A stretch of 5,042 nt of DNA from assembly GCA_938008425.1 (NCBI GenBank), contig CALLKH010000309.1, positions 1 to 5,042 on the forward strand, in the 5' to 3' direction. Both the position numbers and the translations under genes were made by a program. Under the pieces are notes generated by a model, which was not told where the DNA came from, did no database searches, and worked only from the letters and a program-made list of their open reading frames with translations. Positions 1 through 5,042 of the stretch are shown here, one piece after another. Every line of letters starts with the position of its first letter. Within the stretch, counting starts at the first letter, position 1. Origin of the DNA: an uncultured Planctomycetaceae bacterium. GTDB lineage: Bacteria; Planctomycetota; Phycisphaerae; UBA1845; UTPLA1.

Positions 1-121
1 CACGCTCACCGCCGATCTCACCTGCCCCGACACCCGCGGGCTCGTCGTCGGCGCGGAGGTAGTCCGGCAGAGCCCAGGGAATGAACGCTAGAACAGCCAC
101 ACTCAGTACGCGCTTCTTCAT
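1..121 (-). CDS. 5' end of a secreted protein gene, cut by the window edge
   Basis: Reading leftwards from ATG at 121-119 there is an open frame of 40 codons that runs off the window. The visible N-terminus begins MKKRVLSVAVLAFIPWAL: a basic n-region (K2, K3, R4), a hydrophobic core at about residues 5-18, then LRA followed by the acidic stretch DDE. This looks like a Sec signal peptide, perhaps cleaved after A24. The remaining visible residues, rich in Gly, Glu and Ala, identify no family. An in-frame ATG at 136-134 would add five residues (MDATH). Neither start has a strong Shine-Dalgarno sequence, and I prefer 121 because it gives a typical signal-peptide n-region. The gene lies downstream of the DUF1501 gene on the same strand, after a gap of about 350 bases, so it probably has its own promoter. 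Function unknown. The signal peptide is what makes this frame credible despite its shortness. Confidence 0.62.
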   Translation of the reverse strand, partial: MKKRVLSVAVLAFIPWALPDYLRADDEPAGVGAGEIGGER

Positions 122-247
122 ATGAGTCGCATCCATTATGGCGCCAGGGAAATCCGGCCAATTATGACCGGGAACCTGATTCGTCCTTCGTCACCGGTCT
201 TTATCAGACCCAGGATTCGAGCCGCGCACGTCACGCGCCCGCCGTTC

Positions 248-267
248 TCAGTCAATCAGTCAGTCAG
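248..267. repeat. Tandem tetranucleotide repeat, five TCAG-type units
   Basis: The plus strand reads TCAG, TCAA, TCAG, TCAG, TCAG in direct succession, so four of the five units are identical and one differs by a single base. On the minus strand this is a run of CTGA. It is non-coding and lies about 110-150 bases upstream of the start of the left-hand secreted-protein gene. Short tetranucleotide runs can vary in copy number by slippage, but nothing here shows that this one does. Confidence 0.75.
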
Positions 268-330
268 GGAGGCCCGGGGTTGAATGTCCTACCCATTCAG
301 CGGCCTTGGCCCAGTTACCGCATTACGTTA

Positions 331-380
331 GGTAGCCAGTAGACTACCCAATTGAGATTCTGATTTCAATCGCCGAAATC
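331..380 (-). terminator. Two weak inverted repeats downstream of the DUF1501 gene
   Basis: Two perfect short stems lie about 95-145 bases past the DUF1501 stop on the minus strand. The first is GATTTC/GAAATC with a 7-base loop (362-380). The second is GGTAG/CTACC with an 8-base loop (331-348), extendable by one G-T pair in the minus-strand RNA. Their position suits the end of the operon transcript. Neither is GC-rich or followed by a T-run, so they do not meet the usual criteria for an intrinsic terminator. The call rests mainly on position, and chance stems of this size are common. Confidence 0.2.
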
Positions 381-475
381 CGATCCAGTGGCCCATGGAC
401 CCCCTGGGAATTCCCATTCGCCATCGGCTATCGGAATAAGCAGGCCGATCAGAACGCCTCTCCGCCCGTCGATCA

Positions 476-1777
476 TCAGGTATTCGTAAACAACTCTCGT
501 ATGGGCCCGGCCGATTCGTCCTTGACGATCCGGAACGGCCGTCGGTCCGCAGAGTAGTTGGTCTGGGCATGGTCGATGCCAAGCGATTTGCACAATGTCG
601 CGTGCAAGTCGCCCACCCGCACCGGCCGGTCCGCCACTTCCTTTCCCGCATCGCTCTTGCCGACGACGACGCCCGATCTCAGTCCGCCGCCGCCGATCAG
701 GGTGCTCCAGACCCTCGGGTGATGGTCGCGACCCTGATTGCCGTTAATCCGCGGCGTCCGACCGAACTCGCTGGTGAGAATGACGACCGTCTTTTCGAGC
801 AGCCCCTTCTGTTTGAGATCCTGAATGAGGGTGCTGAATGCGACGTCGAGTTCGAGGCTCTTGTCCTTGACCGCGTCAAAGTTATTCTGGTGGGTGTCCC
901 ATCCGCCGAACGAGACCTCGGCGAATCGAACACCGGCCTGTACCAGACGGCGAGCCAGGAGGCACCCCTGACCGAAAGAAGAGTCGGCGCCATAGGCCTC
1001 GCGCAACGCCGCGGGTTCGTCGTCGAGGTCGAAGACCTTGGCTGTCCGTGGCCGCATCATCTGAAGGGCGGCGCTGTAGTGCTCTGCGTATTCCGCCAGG
1101 ACTTCGGCGCGGCGGTGCTTGTTGTGAAAAGACCGGTCAAGGTCCTGAAGCAGCTTGAGCCGGGACTTGAACCGCCGCTCGCCGATGCCAGGCGGAGGGG
1201 TCAGGTTTGAATCGGCGGCATTGGCACGGCCGATGTAGTAGGGGGCATACTTGGGGCCAAGGTAACCGGCGGCCCAGTCGATCCCGATCGAAACATAAGG
1301 CGGCAGGCGGTCGTCTTTGGGACTGCGCCCCTTGTACTTGGCCACGTTGGAGCCGATGGCAGAGTGTTGAATGCTGGCAATCGGAACGTAGCCGGTGTGC
1401 ATTTCATAGGTGGCGCGGGAGTGGTCAAATTCGTTGCTCGTCGTGCTGCGAATGATCGAGAGGTCCTGAAGGCACGACGCGATACGGGGGAGATGTTCGG
1501 AGATCTGAATGCCGTCGATGCCGGTCTTGATGGCGGCGTAGGGTCCGCCGTGATCTGTGCCCGGCTGCGGGTCGAAAGTGTCGATGTGGCTCATACCGCC
1601 GCCCATCCAGAGGACGATGACGGACTCGGCGGTTCGGGCATCATTCGTGCCCGAGGCGAACAGGACGCCCGGATCGAGCAGGCCGAGGAAGCTGGCGCCG
1701 CCGGCCGCGCCGAGGGATCGGCGAAGCCACTCGCGCCGGGTCATTCTTCGGTAGCTGTCACATCCCTGGCAATCCAT
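476..1777 (-). CDS. DUF1501 family exported protein with Tat-type signal
   Basis: Complete 433-residue protein of the DUF1501 family (PF07394), related to the alkaline phosphatase/sulfatase fold; its reaction is not established. The N-terminus has a twin-arginine motif, TRREWLR (residues 13-19, Trp in place of the usual Phe), followed by a hydrophobic stretch to about residue 40, so Tat export is likely. Family landmarks in order are WMGGGMSHIDTFDP (57-70), EFDHSRATYEMHTGY (116-130), GGWDTH (291-296), SEFGRTP (336-342), GRDHHP (349-354) and GDLHAT (389-394). The His/Asp clusters are the likely metal-binding or catalytic positions by analogy with the superfamily. The ATG at 1777 is supported by GAGGA seven bases upstream; an internal Met12 directly before the Tat motif is the alternative. 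It is the second gene of an operon with the DUF1549/DUF1553 gene. A CxxC (C3, C6) precedes the Tat motif. The C-terminus ends IRELFTNT and appears intact. Confidence 0.95.
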   Translation of the reverse strand: MDCQGCDSYRRMTRREWLRRSLGAAGGASFLGLLDPGVLFASGTNDARTAESVIVLWMGGGMSHIDTFDPQPGTDHGGPYAAIKTGIDGIQISEHLPRIASCLQDLSIIRSTTSNEFDHSRATYEMHTGYVPIASIQHSAIGSNVAKYKGRSPKDDRLPPYVSIGIDWAAGYLGPKYAPYYIGRANAADSNLTPPPGIGERRFKSRLKLLQDLDRSFHNKHRRAEVLAEYAEHYSAALQMMRPRTAKVFDLDDEPAALREAYGADSSFGQGCLLARRLVQAGVRFAEVSFGGWDTHQNNFDAVKDKSLELDVAFSTLIQDLKQKGLLEKTVVILTSEFGRTPRINGNQGRDHHPRVWSTLIGGGGLRSGVVVGKSDAGKEVADRPVRVGDLHATLCKSLGIDHAQTNYSADRRPFRIVKDESAGPIRELFTNT

Positions 1778-1784
1778 GAGTCAT

Positions 1785-1789
1785 TCCTC
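1785..1789 (-). promoter_or_regulatory. Ribosome binding site of the DUF1501 gene, overlapping the upstream stop
   Basis: On the minus strand the junction reads TGAGGAATGACTCATG. The GAGGA core shares bases with the TGA stop of the DUF1549/DUF1553 gene (1790-1788) and lies seven bases before the ATG at 1777. This decides the start and suggests that ribosomes finishing the first gene help initiate the second. A nearer ATG at 1784-1782 is out of frame with the DUF1501 reading frame. Confidence 0.8.
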
Positions 1790-3503
1790 AGCGGATGAAC
1801 TGAAACTCGCGCGTGTTCATCAGCGCCCACTGCAAATCTTCCCACGCCTCGTCGAATGTGCCGTTGCCCACGTACGCCCGGGCGCTGCTCTGCTCCTGCT
1901 TGGTGGGCGGCCGGGTCAGTGTCTGCATGAACAGTGCATCGACAAGGTCGGGGACATTCGCACCCCGCATGGCGCTCCATCGTCGAAGCGGATGATCCGC
2001 GTGGAACCGCGTGGCGCCGTTGATGAAGTCGCCGTTGAGCAGGGTGAGAAACTGTTGAATGCTTCCGCCTTCCGGGGGCCGGGGTGACACGGTCTCGCGG
2101 TCCGACGCGCCGAAGACCCGCAGGAACGACTGCGGATTGGGCGGGTAGATGACGTCAATCGCGCGTTCGAAGCGCCGGCGGGCGTCGCCGAATCGGCCGG
2201 TCGCGACGAGGATGGAGTCGTTGATCTGCTCGGCCGACATGCGCCGCAGCGGCATGCCCTCGAAGAGCGCGCCGGGAACGAGTTCGTTTTCCTCCGGCGG
2301 CTTCTCGCGATTTCGACGCGCGATCGAGGCGATCTGCCTGGGCGAATCGACCGTGGACTGCTGGTAGGTTCGCGAACTCGCGATCAGGCGAATGATGTGC
2401 TTGAGGTCGTAGTTGTTCTCGATGAATTCGATCGCCAGCCAGTCGAGCAGTTCGGGATGGGAAGGGGGGTTGAGCGGGCTGAAATTGGAGGCGGGTGTGA
2501 CCAGCCCCTTGCCCATCATTTTTTCCCAAACCCGGTTCACCACGACGCGGGCGAAGTAGGGATTGCTCTTACGGGTGAGTAGGTCCGCCAGCGCTTCGCG
2601 ACCGCGGCCCTTGTCTGACTTGAGCCCGGCGATAAACACGCCGTCGGCCGCCGCGTTGCGTGAGATCAATTCGAAGACGGGCATCGAACGTGTTGCACCA
2701 TTCGGCAGTCTGACCTCATCGTCGCGTAGAAGCCGGGCGCGGGTGCCGCGCCAGAAGGCCGACATGCCGTCGAAGTCCTTCTTGGTCCACCAGTCGAACG
2801 GGTGGTCGTGGCACTGGGCGCATCGCAGTTGGACGCCGAGGAACGCCTCGCTGATCGAAACGGTGAGCACGTCGGCCTCGGCGCGATCCTGAAGCACGAA
2901 CGCCGTCGCTGGGTTTTGTTCAGCGGGCCCAACGGCCGTGATCATCGTCCGAACAAACTCGTCGAACGGCTGGCCGGTTGAAAGCGATTGATGGATGAAA
3001 TTCTTCAGAGTGTTGTCGGGCACGCCACGCACGCGGCCGCGCTCGCGGAGCACGTCGCCCCAGAAGATGGTCCAGTGATCGGCGTAAAGCTTCTGCTCGA
3101 GAAGAAGGTCGATCCACTTGGCACGGCGTTCCTTCGGTTTCCACGCGAAGTACCGATCGAGGTCTTCCAATGTGGGGATGACGCCGACGACGTCGAGGCT
3201 GGAACGACGGGCGAAGTCCCAGTCGTCGCAGAGCGGCTGCGGACGGATCTTTTCATCCTGAATGCGCTTGAGAATGAAGTTGTCGATGGGATTGTTTGGC
3301 CGGAATGAACCGAATCGGATATCGGGCGGCGTCGGGCGCGTCGAAGGCAGGGGCGGCTGGGGGATTCGTTCACCCTTGGGCCGGGAGTGGGCAAAATCCG
3401 GGATACGATCCTGCCCCGGGGAAGGCGTCGCGCAGACGGCCGTCACAAGGGCGATCAAGAATCGCCAGCGTGCGGGTGCCGCATGGATCGCGGACGTTGC
3501 CAA
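1788..3503 (-). CDS. DUF1549 and DUF1553 (PSCyt2-PSD1) exported protein
   Basis: Complete 571-residue protein with the planctomycete PSCyt2 (DUF1549, PF07583) and PSD1 (DUF1553, PF07587) domains; function unknown. A Sec signal peptide is visible: R12 and R14 precede a hydrophobic core (FLIALVTAVCA, 15-25). A Pro-rich linker to about residue 70 follows. DUF1549 runs from about NPIDNFILKRI (71-81) to MSAFW (247-251) and contains CAQCHDHPFD (228-237), a CxxCH that could bind haem c or a metal. DUF1553 runs from about residue 307 to 560, with NPYFARVVVNRVWEKMMG (314-331), SHPELLDWLA (348-357), SSRTYQQS (376-383), RRMSAEQINDS (420-430) and the C-terminal WALMNTREFQF. Many relatives carry an N-terminal cytochrome c domain (PSCyt1), which is absent here. 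The ATG at 3503 has a strong GGGAGGA site seven bases upstream. It is the first gene of the operon, with DUF1501 next, and is divergent from metK. Confidence 0.95.
   Translation of the reverse strand: MATSAIHAAPARWRFLIALVTAVCATPSPGQDRIPDFAHSRPKGERIPQPPLPSTRPTPPDIRFGSFRPNNPIDNFILKRIQDEKIRPQPLCDDWDFARRSSLDVVGVIPTLEDLDRYFAWKPKERRAKWIDLLLEQKLYADHWTIFWGDVLRERGRVRGVPDNTLKNFIHQSLSTGQPFDEFVRTMITAVGPAEQNPATAFVLQDRAEADVLTVSISEAFLGVQLRCAQCHDHPFDWWTKKDFDGMSAFWRGTRARLLRDDEVRLPNGATRSMPVFELISRNAAADGVFIAGLKSDKGRGREALADLLTRKSNPYFARVVVNRVWEKMMGKGLVTPASNFSPLNPPSHPELLDWLAIEFIENNYDLKHIIRLIASSRTYQQSTVDSPRQIASIARRNREKPPEENELVPGALFEGMPLRRMSAEQINDSILVATGRFGDARRRFERAIDVIYPPNPQSFLRVFGASDRETVSPRPPEGGSIQQFLTLLNGDFINGATRFHADHPLRRWSAMRGANVPDLVDALFMQTLTRPPTKQEQSSARAYVGNGTFDEAWEDLQWALMNTREFQFIR
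2808..2822 (-). other. CxxCH codons (haem c-like motif) in the DUF1549 domain
   Basis: These five codons (TGC GCC CAG TGC CAC on the minus strand) encode C228-A-Q-C231-H232. It is the only CxxCH in the protein. The motif is the attachment signature of c-type haem and, after Sec export, would be in the right compartment for haem ligation. The motif recurs across DUF1549 proteins, but whether it carries haem is not something the sequence can settle. Confidence 0.8.
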
Positions 3504-3511
3504 TGCGGTTA

Positions 3512-3518
3512 TCCTCCC
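3512..3518 (-). promoter_or_regulatory. Ribosome binding site of the DUF1549/DUF1553 gene
   Basis: The minus strand reads GGGAGGA, then seven bases, then the ATG at 3503. This is close to the Shine-Dalgarno consensus and optimally spaced, so it fixes the start of the first operon gene at 3503. Confidence 0.85.
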
Positions 3519-3689
3519 AGCGAACGGGTTTGAAGGCGGGCCTCAGCGCGAGGGAATCACATAAACAGTCTAACGTCCTTATCTTAGCGGTATTGCCCAC
3601 GAACGTTGATCAAAAAGCGGGATCGGTCGGGACAGAAGGACAATTTTTCAGATCGAAAATGACGAAATCACCGCTCTCACGCGTGCGGC

Positions 3690-3718
3690 TTGTCACCCTC
3701 GGAACAAGGCCTTAGCAT
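3690..3718 (+). promoter_or_regulatory. Candidate sigma70-type promoter for metK
   Basis: TTGTCA (3690-3695, five of six matches to the -35 consensus) is followed after exactly 17 bases by TAGCAT (3713-3718, four of six matches to the -10 consensus). Transcription would start near 3725, giving a leader of about 70 bases before the GTG start of metK. The spacing and orientation fit, but planctomycete promoters are poorly characterised and the -10 match is modest. If real, it excludes the upstream TTG (3690) and ATG (3717) as translation starts, because both lie inside the promoter. Confidence 0.42.
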
Positions 3719-3783
3719 GCTGGGTTCGACACGCGGAGCGCCGTTTCGCGGGATTCCTGGACTCTTTTTCCTATTCGACATCC

Positions 3784-3790
3784 TTGGAGG
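3784..3790 (+). promoter_or_regulatory. metK: Ribosome binding site that sets the metK start
   Basis: TTGGAGG lies seven bases before GTG at 3798-3800. It is the only strong Shine-Dalgarno sequence near the 5' end of the metK frame. The frame stays open upstream to TTG at 3690, but those earlier starts have no comparable site. Confidence 0.85.
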
Positions 3791-3797
3791 TTCACTG

Positions 3798-5036
3798 GTG
3801 CGCAAGGCAGGTAAGCGGCTCAACGGCTCACATGTATTTACGTCGGAATCGGTCAGTATGGGGCACCCGGACAAGGTGTCGGATCAGATTTCGGATACCG
3901 TTCTCGATACACTCCTGGCGAAGGATCCTAACGCCCGCGTCGCGTGTGAAACGCTGTGCACGACGGGCCTGGTCGTCATCGCGGGCGAGGTCACGGTCCA
4001 CAATAAAGAAGCCGAACTCGCGCTGAACAACATCGAAGATAACGTCCGTCAGACCATCAAGGACATTGGCTACACCGATCCGGCGTGCCGGTTTGATTAC
4101 CTGAGCTGCGCGGTCATTCGAACGATTCACAGCCAGTCTGCCGACATCAGCCAGGGCGTGACGGCCGGCAAGTCCAAGGCGCAGGGGGCGGGCGATCAGG
4201 GCATCATGTTCGGATTCGCCTGTCGCGAAACCAAGGCCTACATGCCGCTGCCGATTCATCTCTCGCACCGGCTCGTGGAGCGCATGGCCGACCTCCGGCG
4301 GGACGGCACGCTTCCGTGGCTGCGGCCGGACAGCAAGAGCCAAGTCTCCATCAAGTACGAAGGGCACTCGGCGGTAAAACTTGAGACGGTGGTGATTTCG
4401 ACGCAGCACGAAGAGCGCGGCGAACTTCTCGACCGAAACGGCAACGTCAACGACAAGTTCCGCAAGGCGATTATCGACAAGGTCATCAAGCCGGTGGTGA
4501 TGGAGGAGTGCCCGAAGCTCTGGAGTAACAAGATCAAGTTTCACATCAATCCGACCGGGCGCTTCGTCATCGGCGGCCCGCACGGCGATACGGGTCTGAC
4601 CGGCCGCAAGATCATCGTTGACACTTACGGCGGTCGCGGCGCCCATGGCGGCGGGGCCTTCAGCGGCAAGGACCCGTCGAAGGTGGACCGCTCGGCCAGC
4701 TACATGGCGCGATACGTCGCGAAGAATGTGGTCGCCGCCGGCCTTGCGGATGTGTGCGAGGTTCAGCTCGCCTACGCGATCGGCGTGGCGGAGCCGGTGA
4801 GCGTGCTGGTCGGTACGGAAGGCACGAACAAGATCGATGAGCACATTATTGAGAAGCTCGTTCGCGACACGTTCCCGCTCACGCCGGCCGGCGTGATCGA
4901 TCATCTCAAGCTTCGCCGGCCCATCTACCGGCAGACCGCGGCCCACGGCCACTTCGGCCGAACCGGCCCCGGCTTCACATGGGAGAAGACGGACATGGCG
5001 CCGAAGCTCAAGCAGGCGGCGGCGAAATACATGTGA
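3798..5036 (+). CDS. metK: S-adenosylmethionine synthetase (methionine adenosyltransferase)
   Basis: A cytoplasmic enzyme that makes S-adenosylmethionine from methionine and ATP, releasing phosphate and diphosphate; the product is the cell's main methyl donor. The 412-residue protein is complete (E. coli MetK is 384). Visible signatures are TSESVSMGHPDK (15-26), ARVACE (46-51), GAGDQGIMFGF (130-140), LRPDSKSQ (175-182), NPTGRFVIGGP (251-261), TGRKIIVDTYGG (268-279) and GGGAFSGKDPSKVDRSA (284-300). By alignment with the E. coli enzyme, the key residues H23, D25, E51, D132, K180, R270, K271, K291 and D297 are all kept. The GTG at 3798 is chosen because TTGGAGG lies seven bases upstream and homology begins near residue 12. 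Longer starts at 3690 or 3717 would add 36 or 27 residues resembling no MetK. Unlike E. coli, residue 21 is Met rather than Glu, and about eight extra residues lie near 205-222. The last six bases of the window show no terminator. Confidence 0.98.
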   Translation: MRKAGKRLNGSHVFTSESVSMGHPDKVSDQISDTVLDTLLAKDPNARVACETLCTTGLVVIAGEVTVHNKEAELALNNIEDNVRQTIKDIGYTDPACRFDYLSCAVIRTIHSQSADISQGVTAGKSKAQGAGDQGIMFGFACRETKAYMPLPIHLSHRLVERMADLRRDGTLPWLRPDSKSQVSIKYEGHSAVKLETVVISTQHEERGELLDRNGNVNDKFRKAIIDKVIKPVVMEECPKLWSNKIKFHINPTGRFVIGGPHGDTGLTGRKIIVDTYGGRGAHGGGAFSGKDPSKVDRSASYMARYVAKNVVAAGLADVCEVQLAYAIGVAEPVSVLVGTEGTNKIDEHIIEKLVRDTFPLTPAGVIDHLKLRRPIYRQTAAHGHFGRTGPGFTWEKTDMAPKLKQAAAKYM

Positions 5037-5042
5037 TTGGCG

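Larger units (their letters stand above)
122..475. other. Intergenic region without a convincing gene
   Basis: This gap lies between the stop of the DUF1501 gene and the start of the truncated secreted-protein gene, both on the minus strand. The short open frames reaching into it from the right are out-of-frame shadows of the DUF1501 3' end. It should hold the end of the operon transcript and the promoter of the left-hand gene. It contains an imperfect TCAG tandem repeat (248-267), short inverted repeats (331-348 and 362-380) and a 12-bp perfect palindrome (405-416). I see no hairpin followed by a T-run on the minus strand and no good -35/-10 pair. A CATAAT hexamer on the minus strand near 164-169 has no matching -35 box. 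Confidence 0.7.
3504..3797. other. Divergent intergenic region between the exported-protein operon and metK
   Basis: This 294-base region lies between two divergently transcribed units and looks more AT-rich in its middle (about 3560-3665) than the flanking genes. It must contain promoters for both directions. I can suggest one for metK (3690-3718) and ribosome binding sites at both ends. An 8-bp palindrome, TTGATCAA, sits at 3606-3613. Open frames that cross this region are antisense extensions of the flanking genes and show no recognisable domain. I see none of the conserved motifs of a SAM riboswitch. Confidence 0.7.

Noticed and set aside
196..210. GGTCT/AGACC hairpin with 5-base loop as a terminator
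   Set aside because: The stem is only five base pairs, is not followed by a T-run on either strand, and lies closer to the next gene's start than to the operon end.
215..232. tRNA T-arm-like GGCTCGAATCC on the minus strand
   Set aside because: The loop has C where T is expected, and no acceptor, D or anticodon arms can be assembled around it.
328..593. Short minus-strand frames overlapping the end of the DUF1501 gene
   Set aside because: They mostly read the DUF1501 3' end out of frame; the DUF1501 protein already has a complete family-like C-terminus, so a frameshifted extension is not needed.
569..1210. Plus-strand open frame of 213 codons opposite the DUF1501 gene
   Set aside because: It is antisense to a conserved family member, with no domain, no convincing ribosome binding site and a composition expected of a shadow frame.
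3426..3435. Possible lipoprotein signal at Cys24 of the DUF1549/DUF1553 protein
   Set aside because: The residues before Cys24 (T-A-V) do not match the lipobox well; an ordinary signal peptidase site fits better.
3262..3715. Plus-strand open frames crossing the DUF1549 start and the intergenic region
   Set aside because: They overlap the signal peptide and N-terminus of the DUF1549/DUF1553 gene on the other strand and encode low-complexity Arg/Gly-rich peptides with no family resemblance.
3719..3797. Possible SAM riboswitch in the metK leader
   Set aside because: The leader from the candidate start is only about 70 bases, and I see none of the conserved core motifs or paired helices of the known SAM riboswitch classes.
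3828..4952. Long antisense open frame (374 codons, minus) across metK
   Set aside because: It lies entirely opposite a strongly conserved metK and shows no recognisable domain. GC-biased third positions of the real gene remove stops on the opposite strand.

Overview
The window most likely comes from a member of the Planctomycetota or a close PVC relative. It carries a two-gene minus-strand operon of the paired exported families DUF1549/DUF1553 (PSCyt2/PSD1) and DUF1501, which are expanded and usually adjacent in that group. The coding regions look GC-rich with GC-biased third positions. That bias also explains the long antisense open frames over the real genes.

Layout from left to right. Positions 1-121 hold the 5' end of a minus-strand gene for a secreted protein, cut off by the window edge. 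Positions 122-475 are a gap of roughly 340-350 bases with no convincing gene; it contains a tetranucleotide repeat, two short inverted repeats and a 12-bp palindrome. Positions 476-1777 (minus) encode a DUF1501 protein with a Tat-like signal. Positions 1788-3503 (minus) encode a compact DUF1549/DUF1553 protein with a Sec-type signal and one CxxCH motif. Positions 3504-3797 are a divergent intergenic region with a plausible promoter for the plus-strand gene. Positions 3798-5036 (plus) encode S-adenosylmethionine synthetase (metK), complete and very well conserved.

The DUF1549/DUF1553 and DUF1501 genes are transcribed leftwards, with 10 bases between them. The ribosome binding site of the second overlaps the stop codon of the first, so they are probably co-transcribed and translationally coupled. 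Both proteins are predicted to leave the cytoplasm, but by different routes. Their biochemical function is not established. metK is a housekeeping gene making the cell's methyl donor. Its neighbourhood with the exported pair looks like chance adjacency, although the two units share one 294-base upstream region.

I found no mobile element, CRISPR array, RNA gene, riboswitch or recognisable defence system. The most useful observations are a start-site correction for metK, a truncated secreted gene at the left edge, and details of the exported pair. This is largely an ordinary planctomycete chromosomal region.
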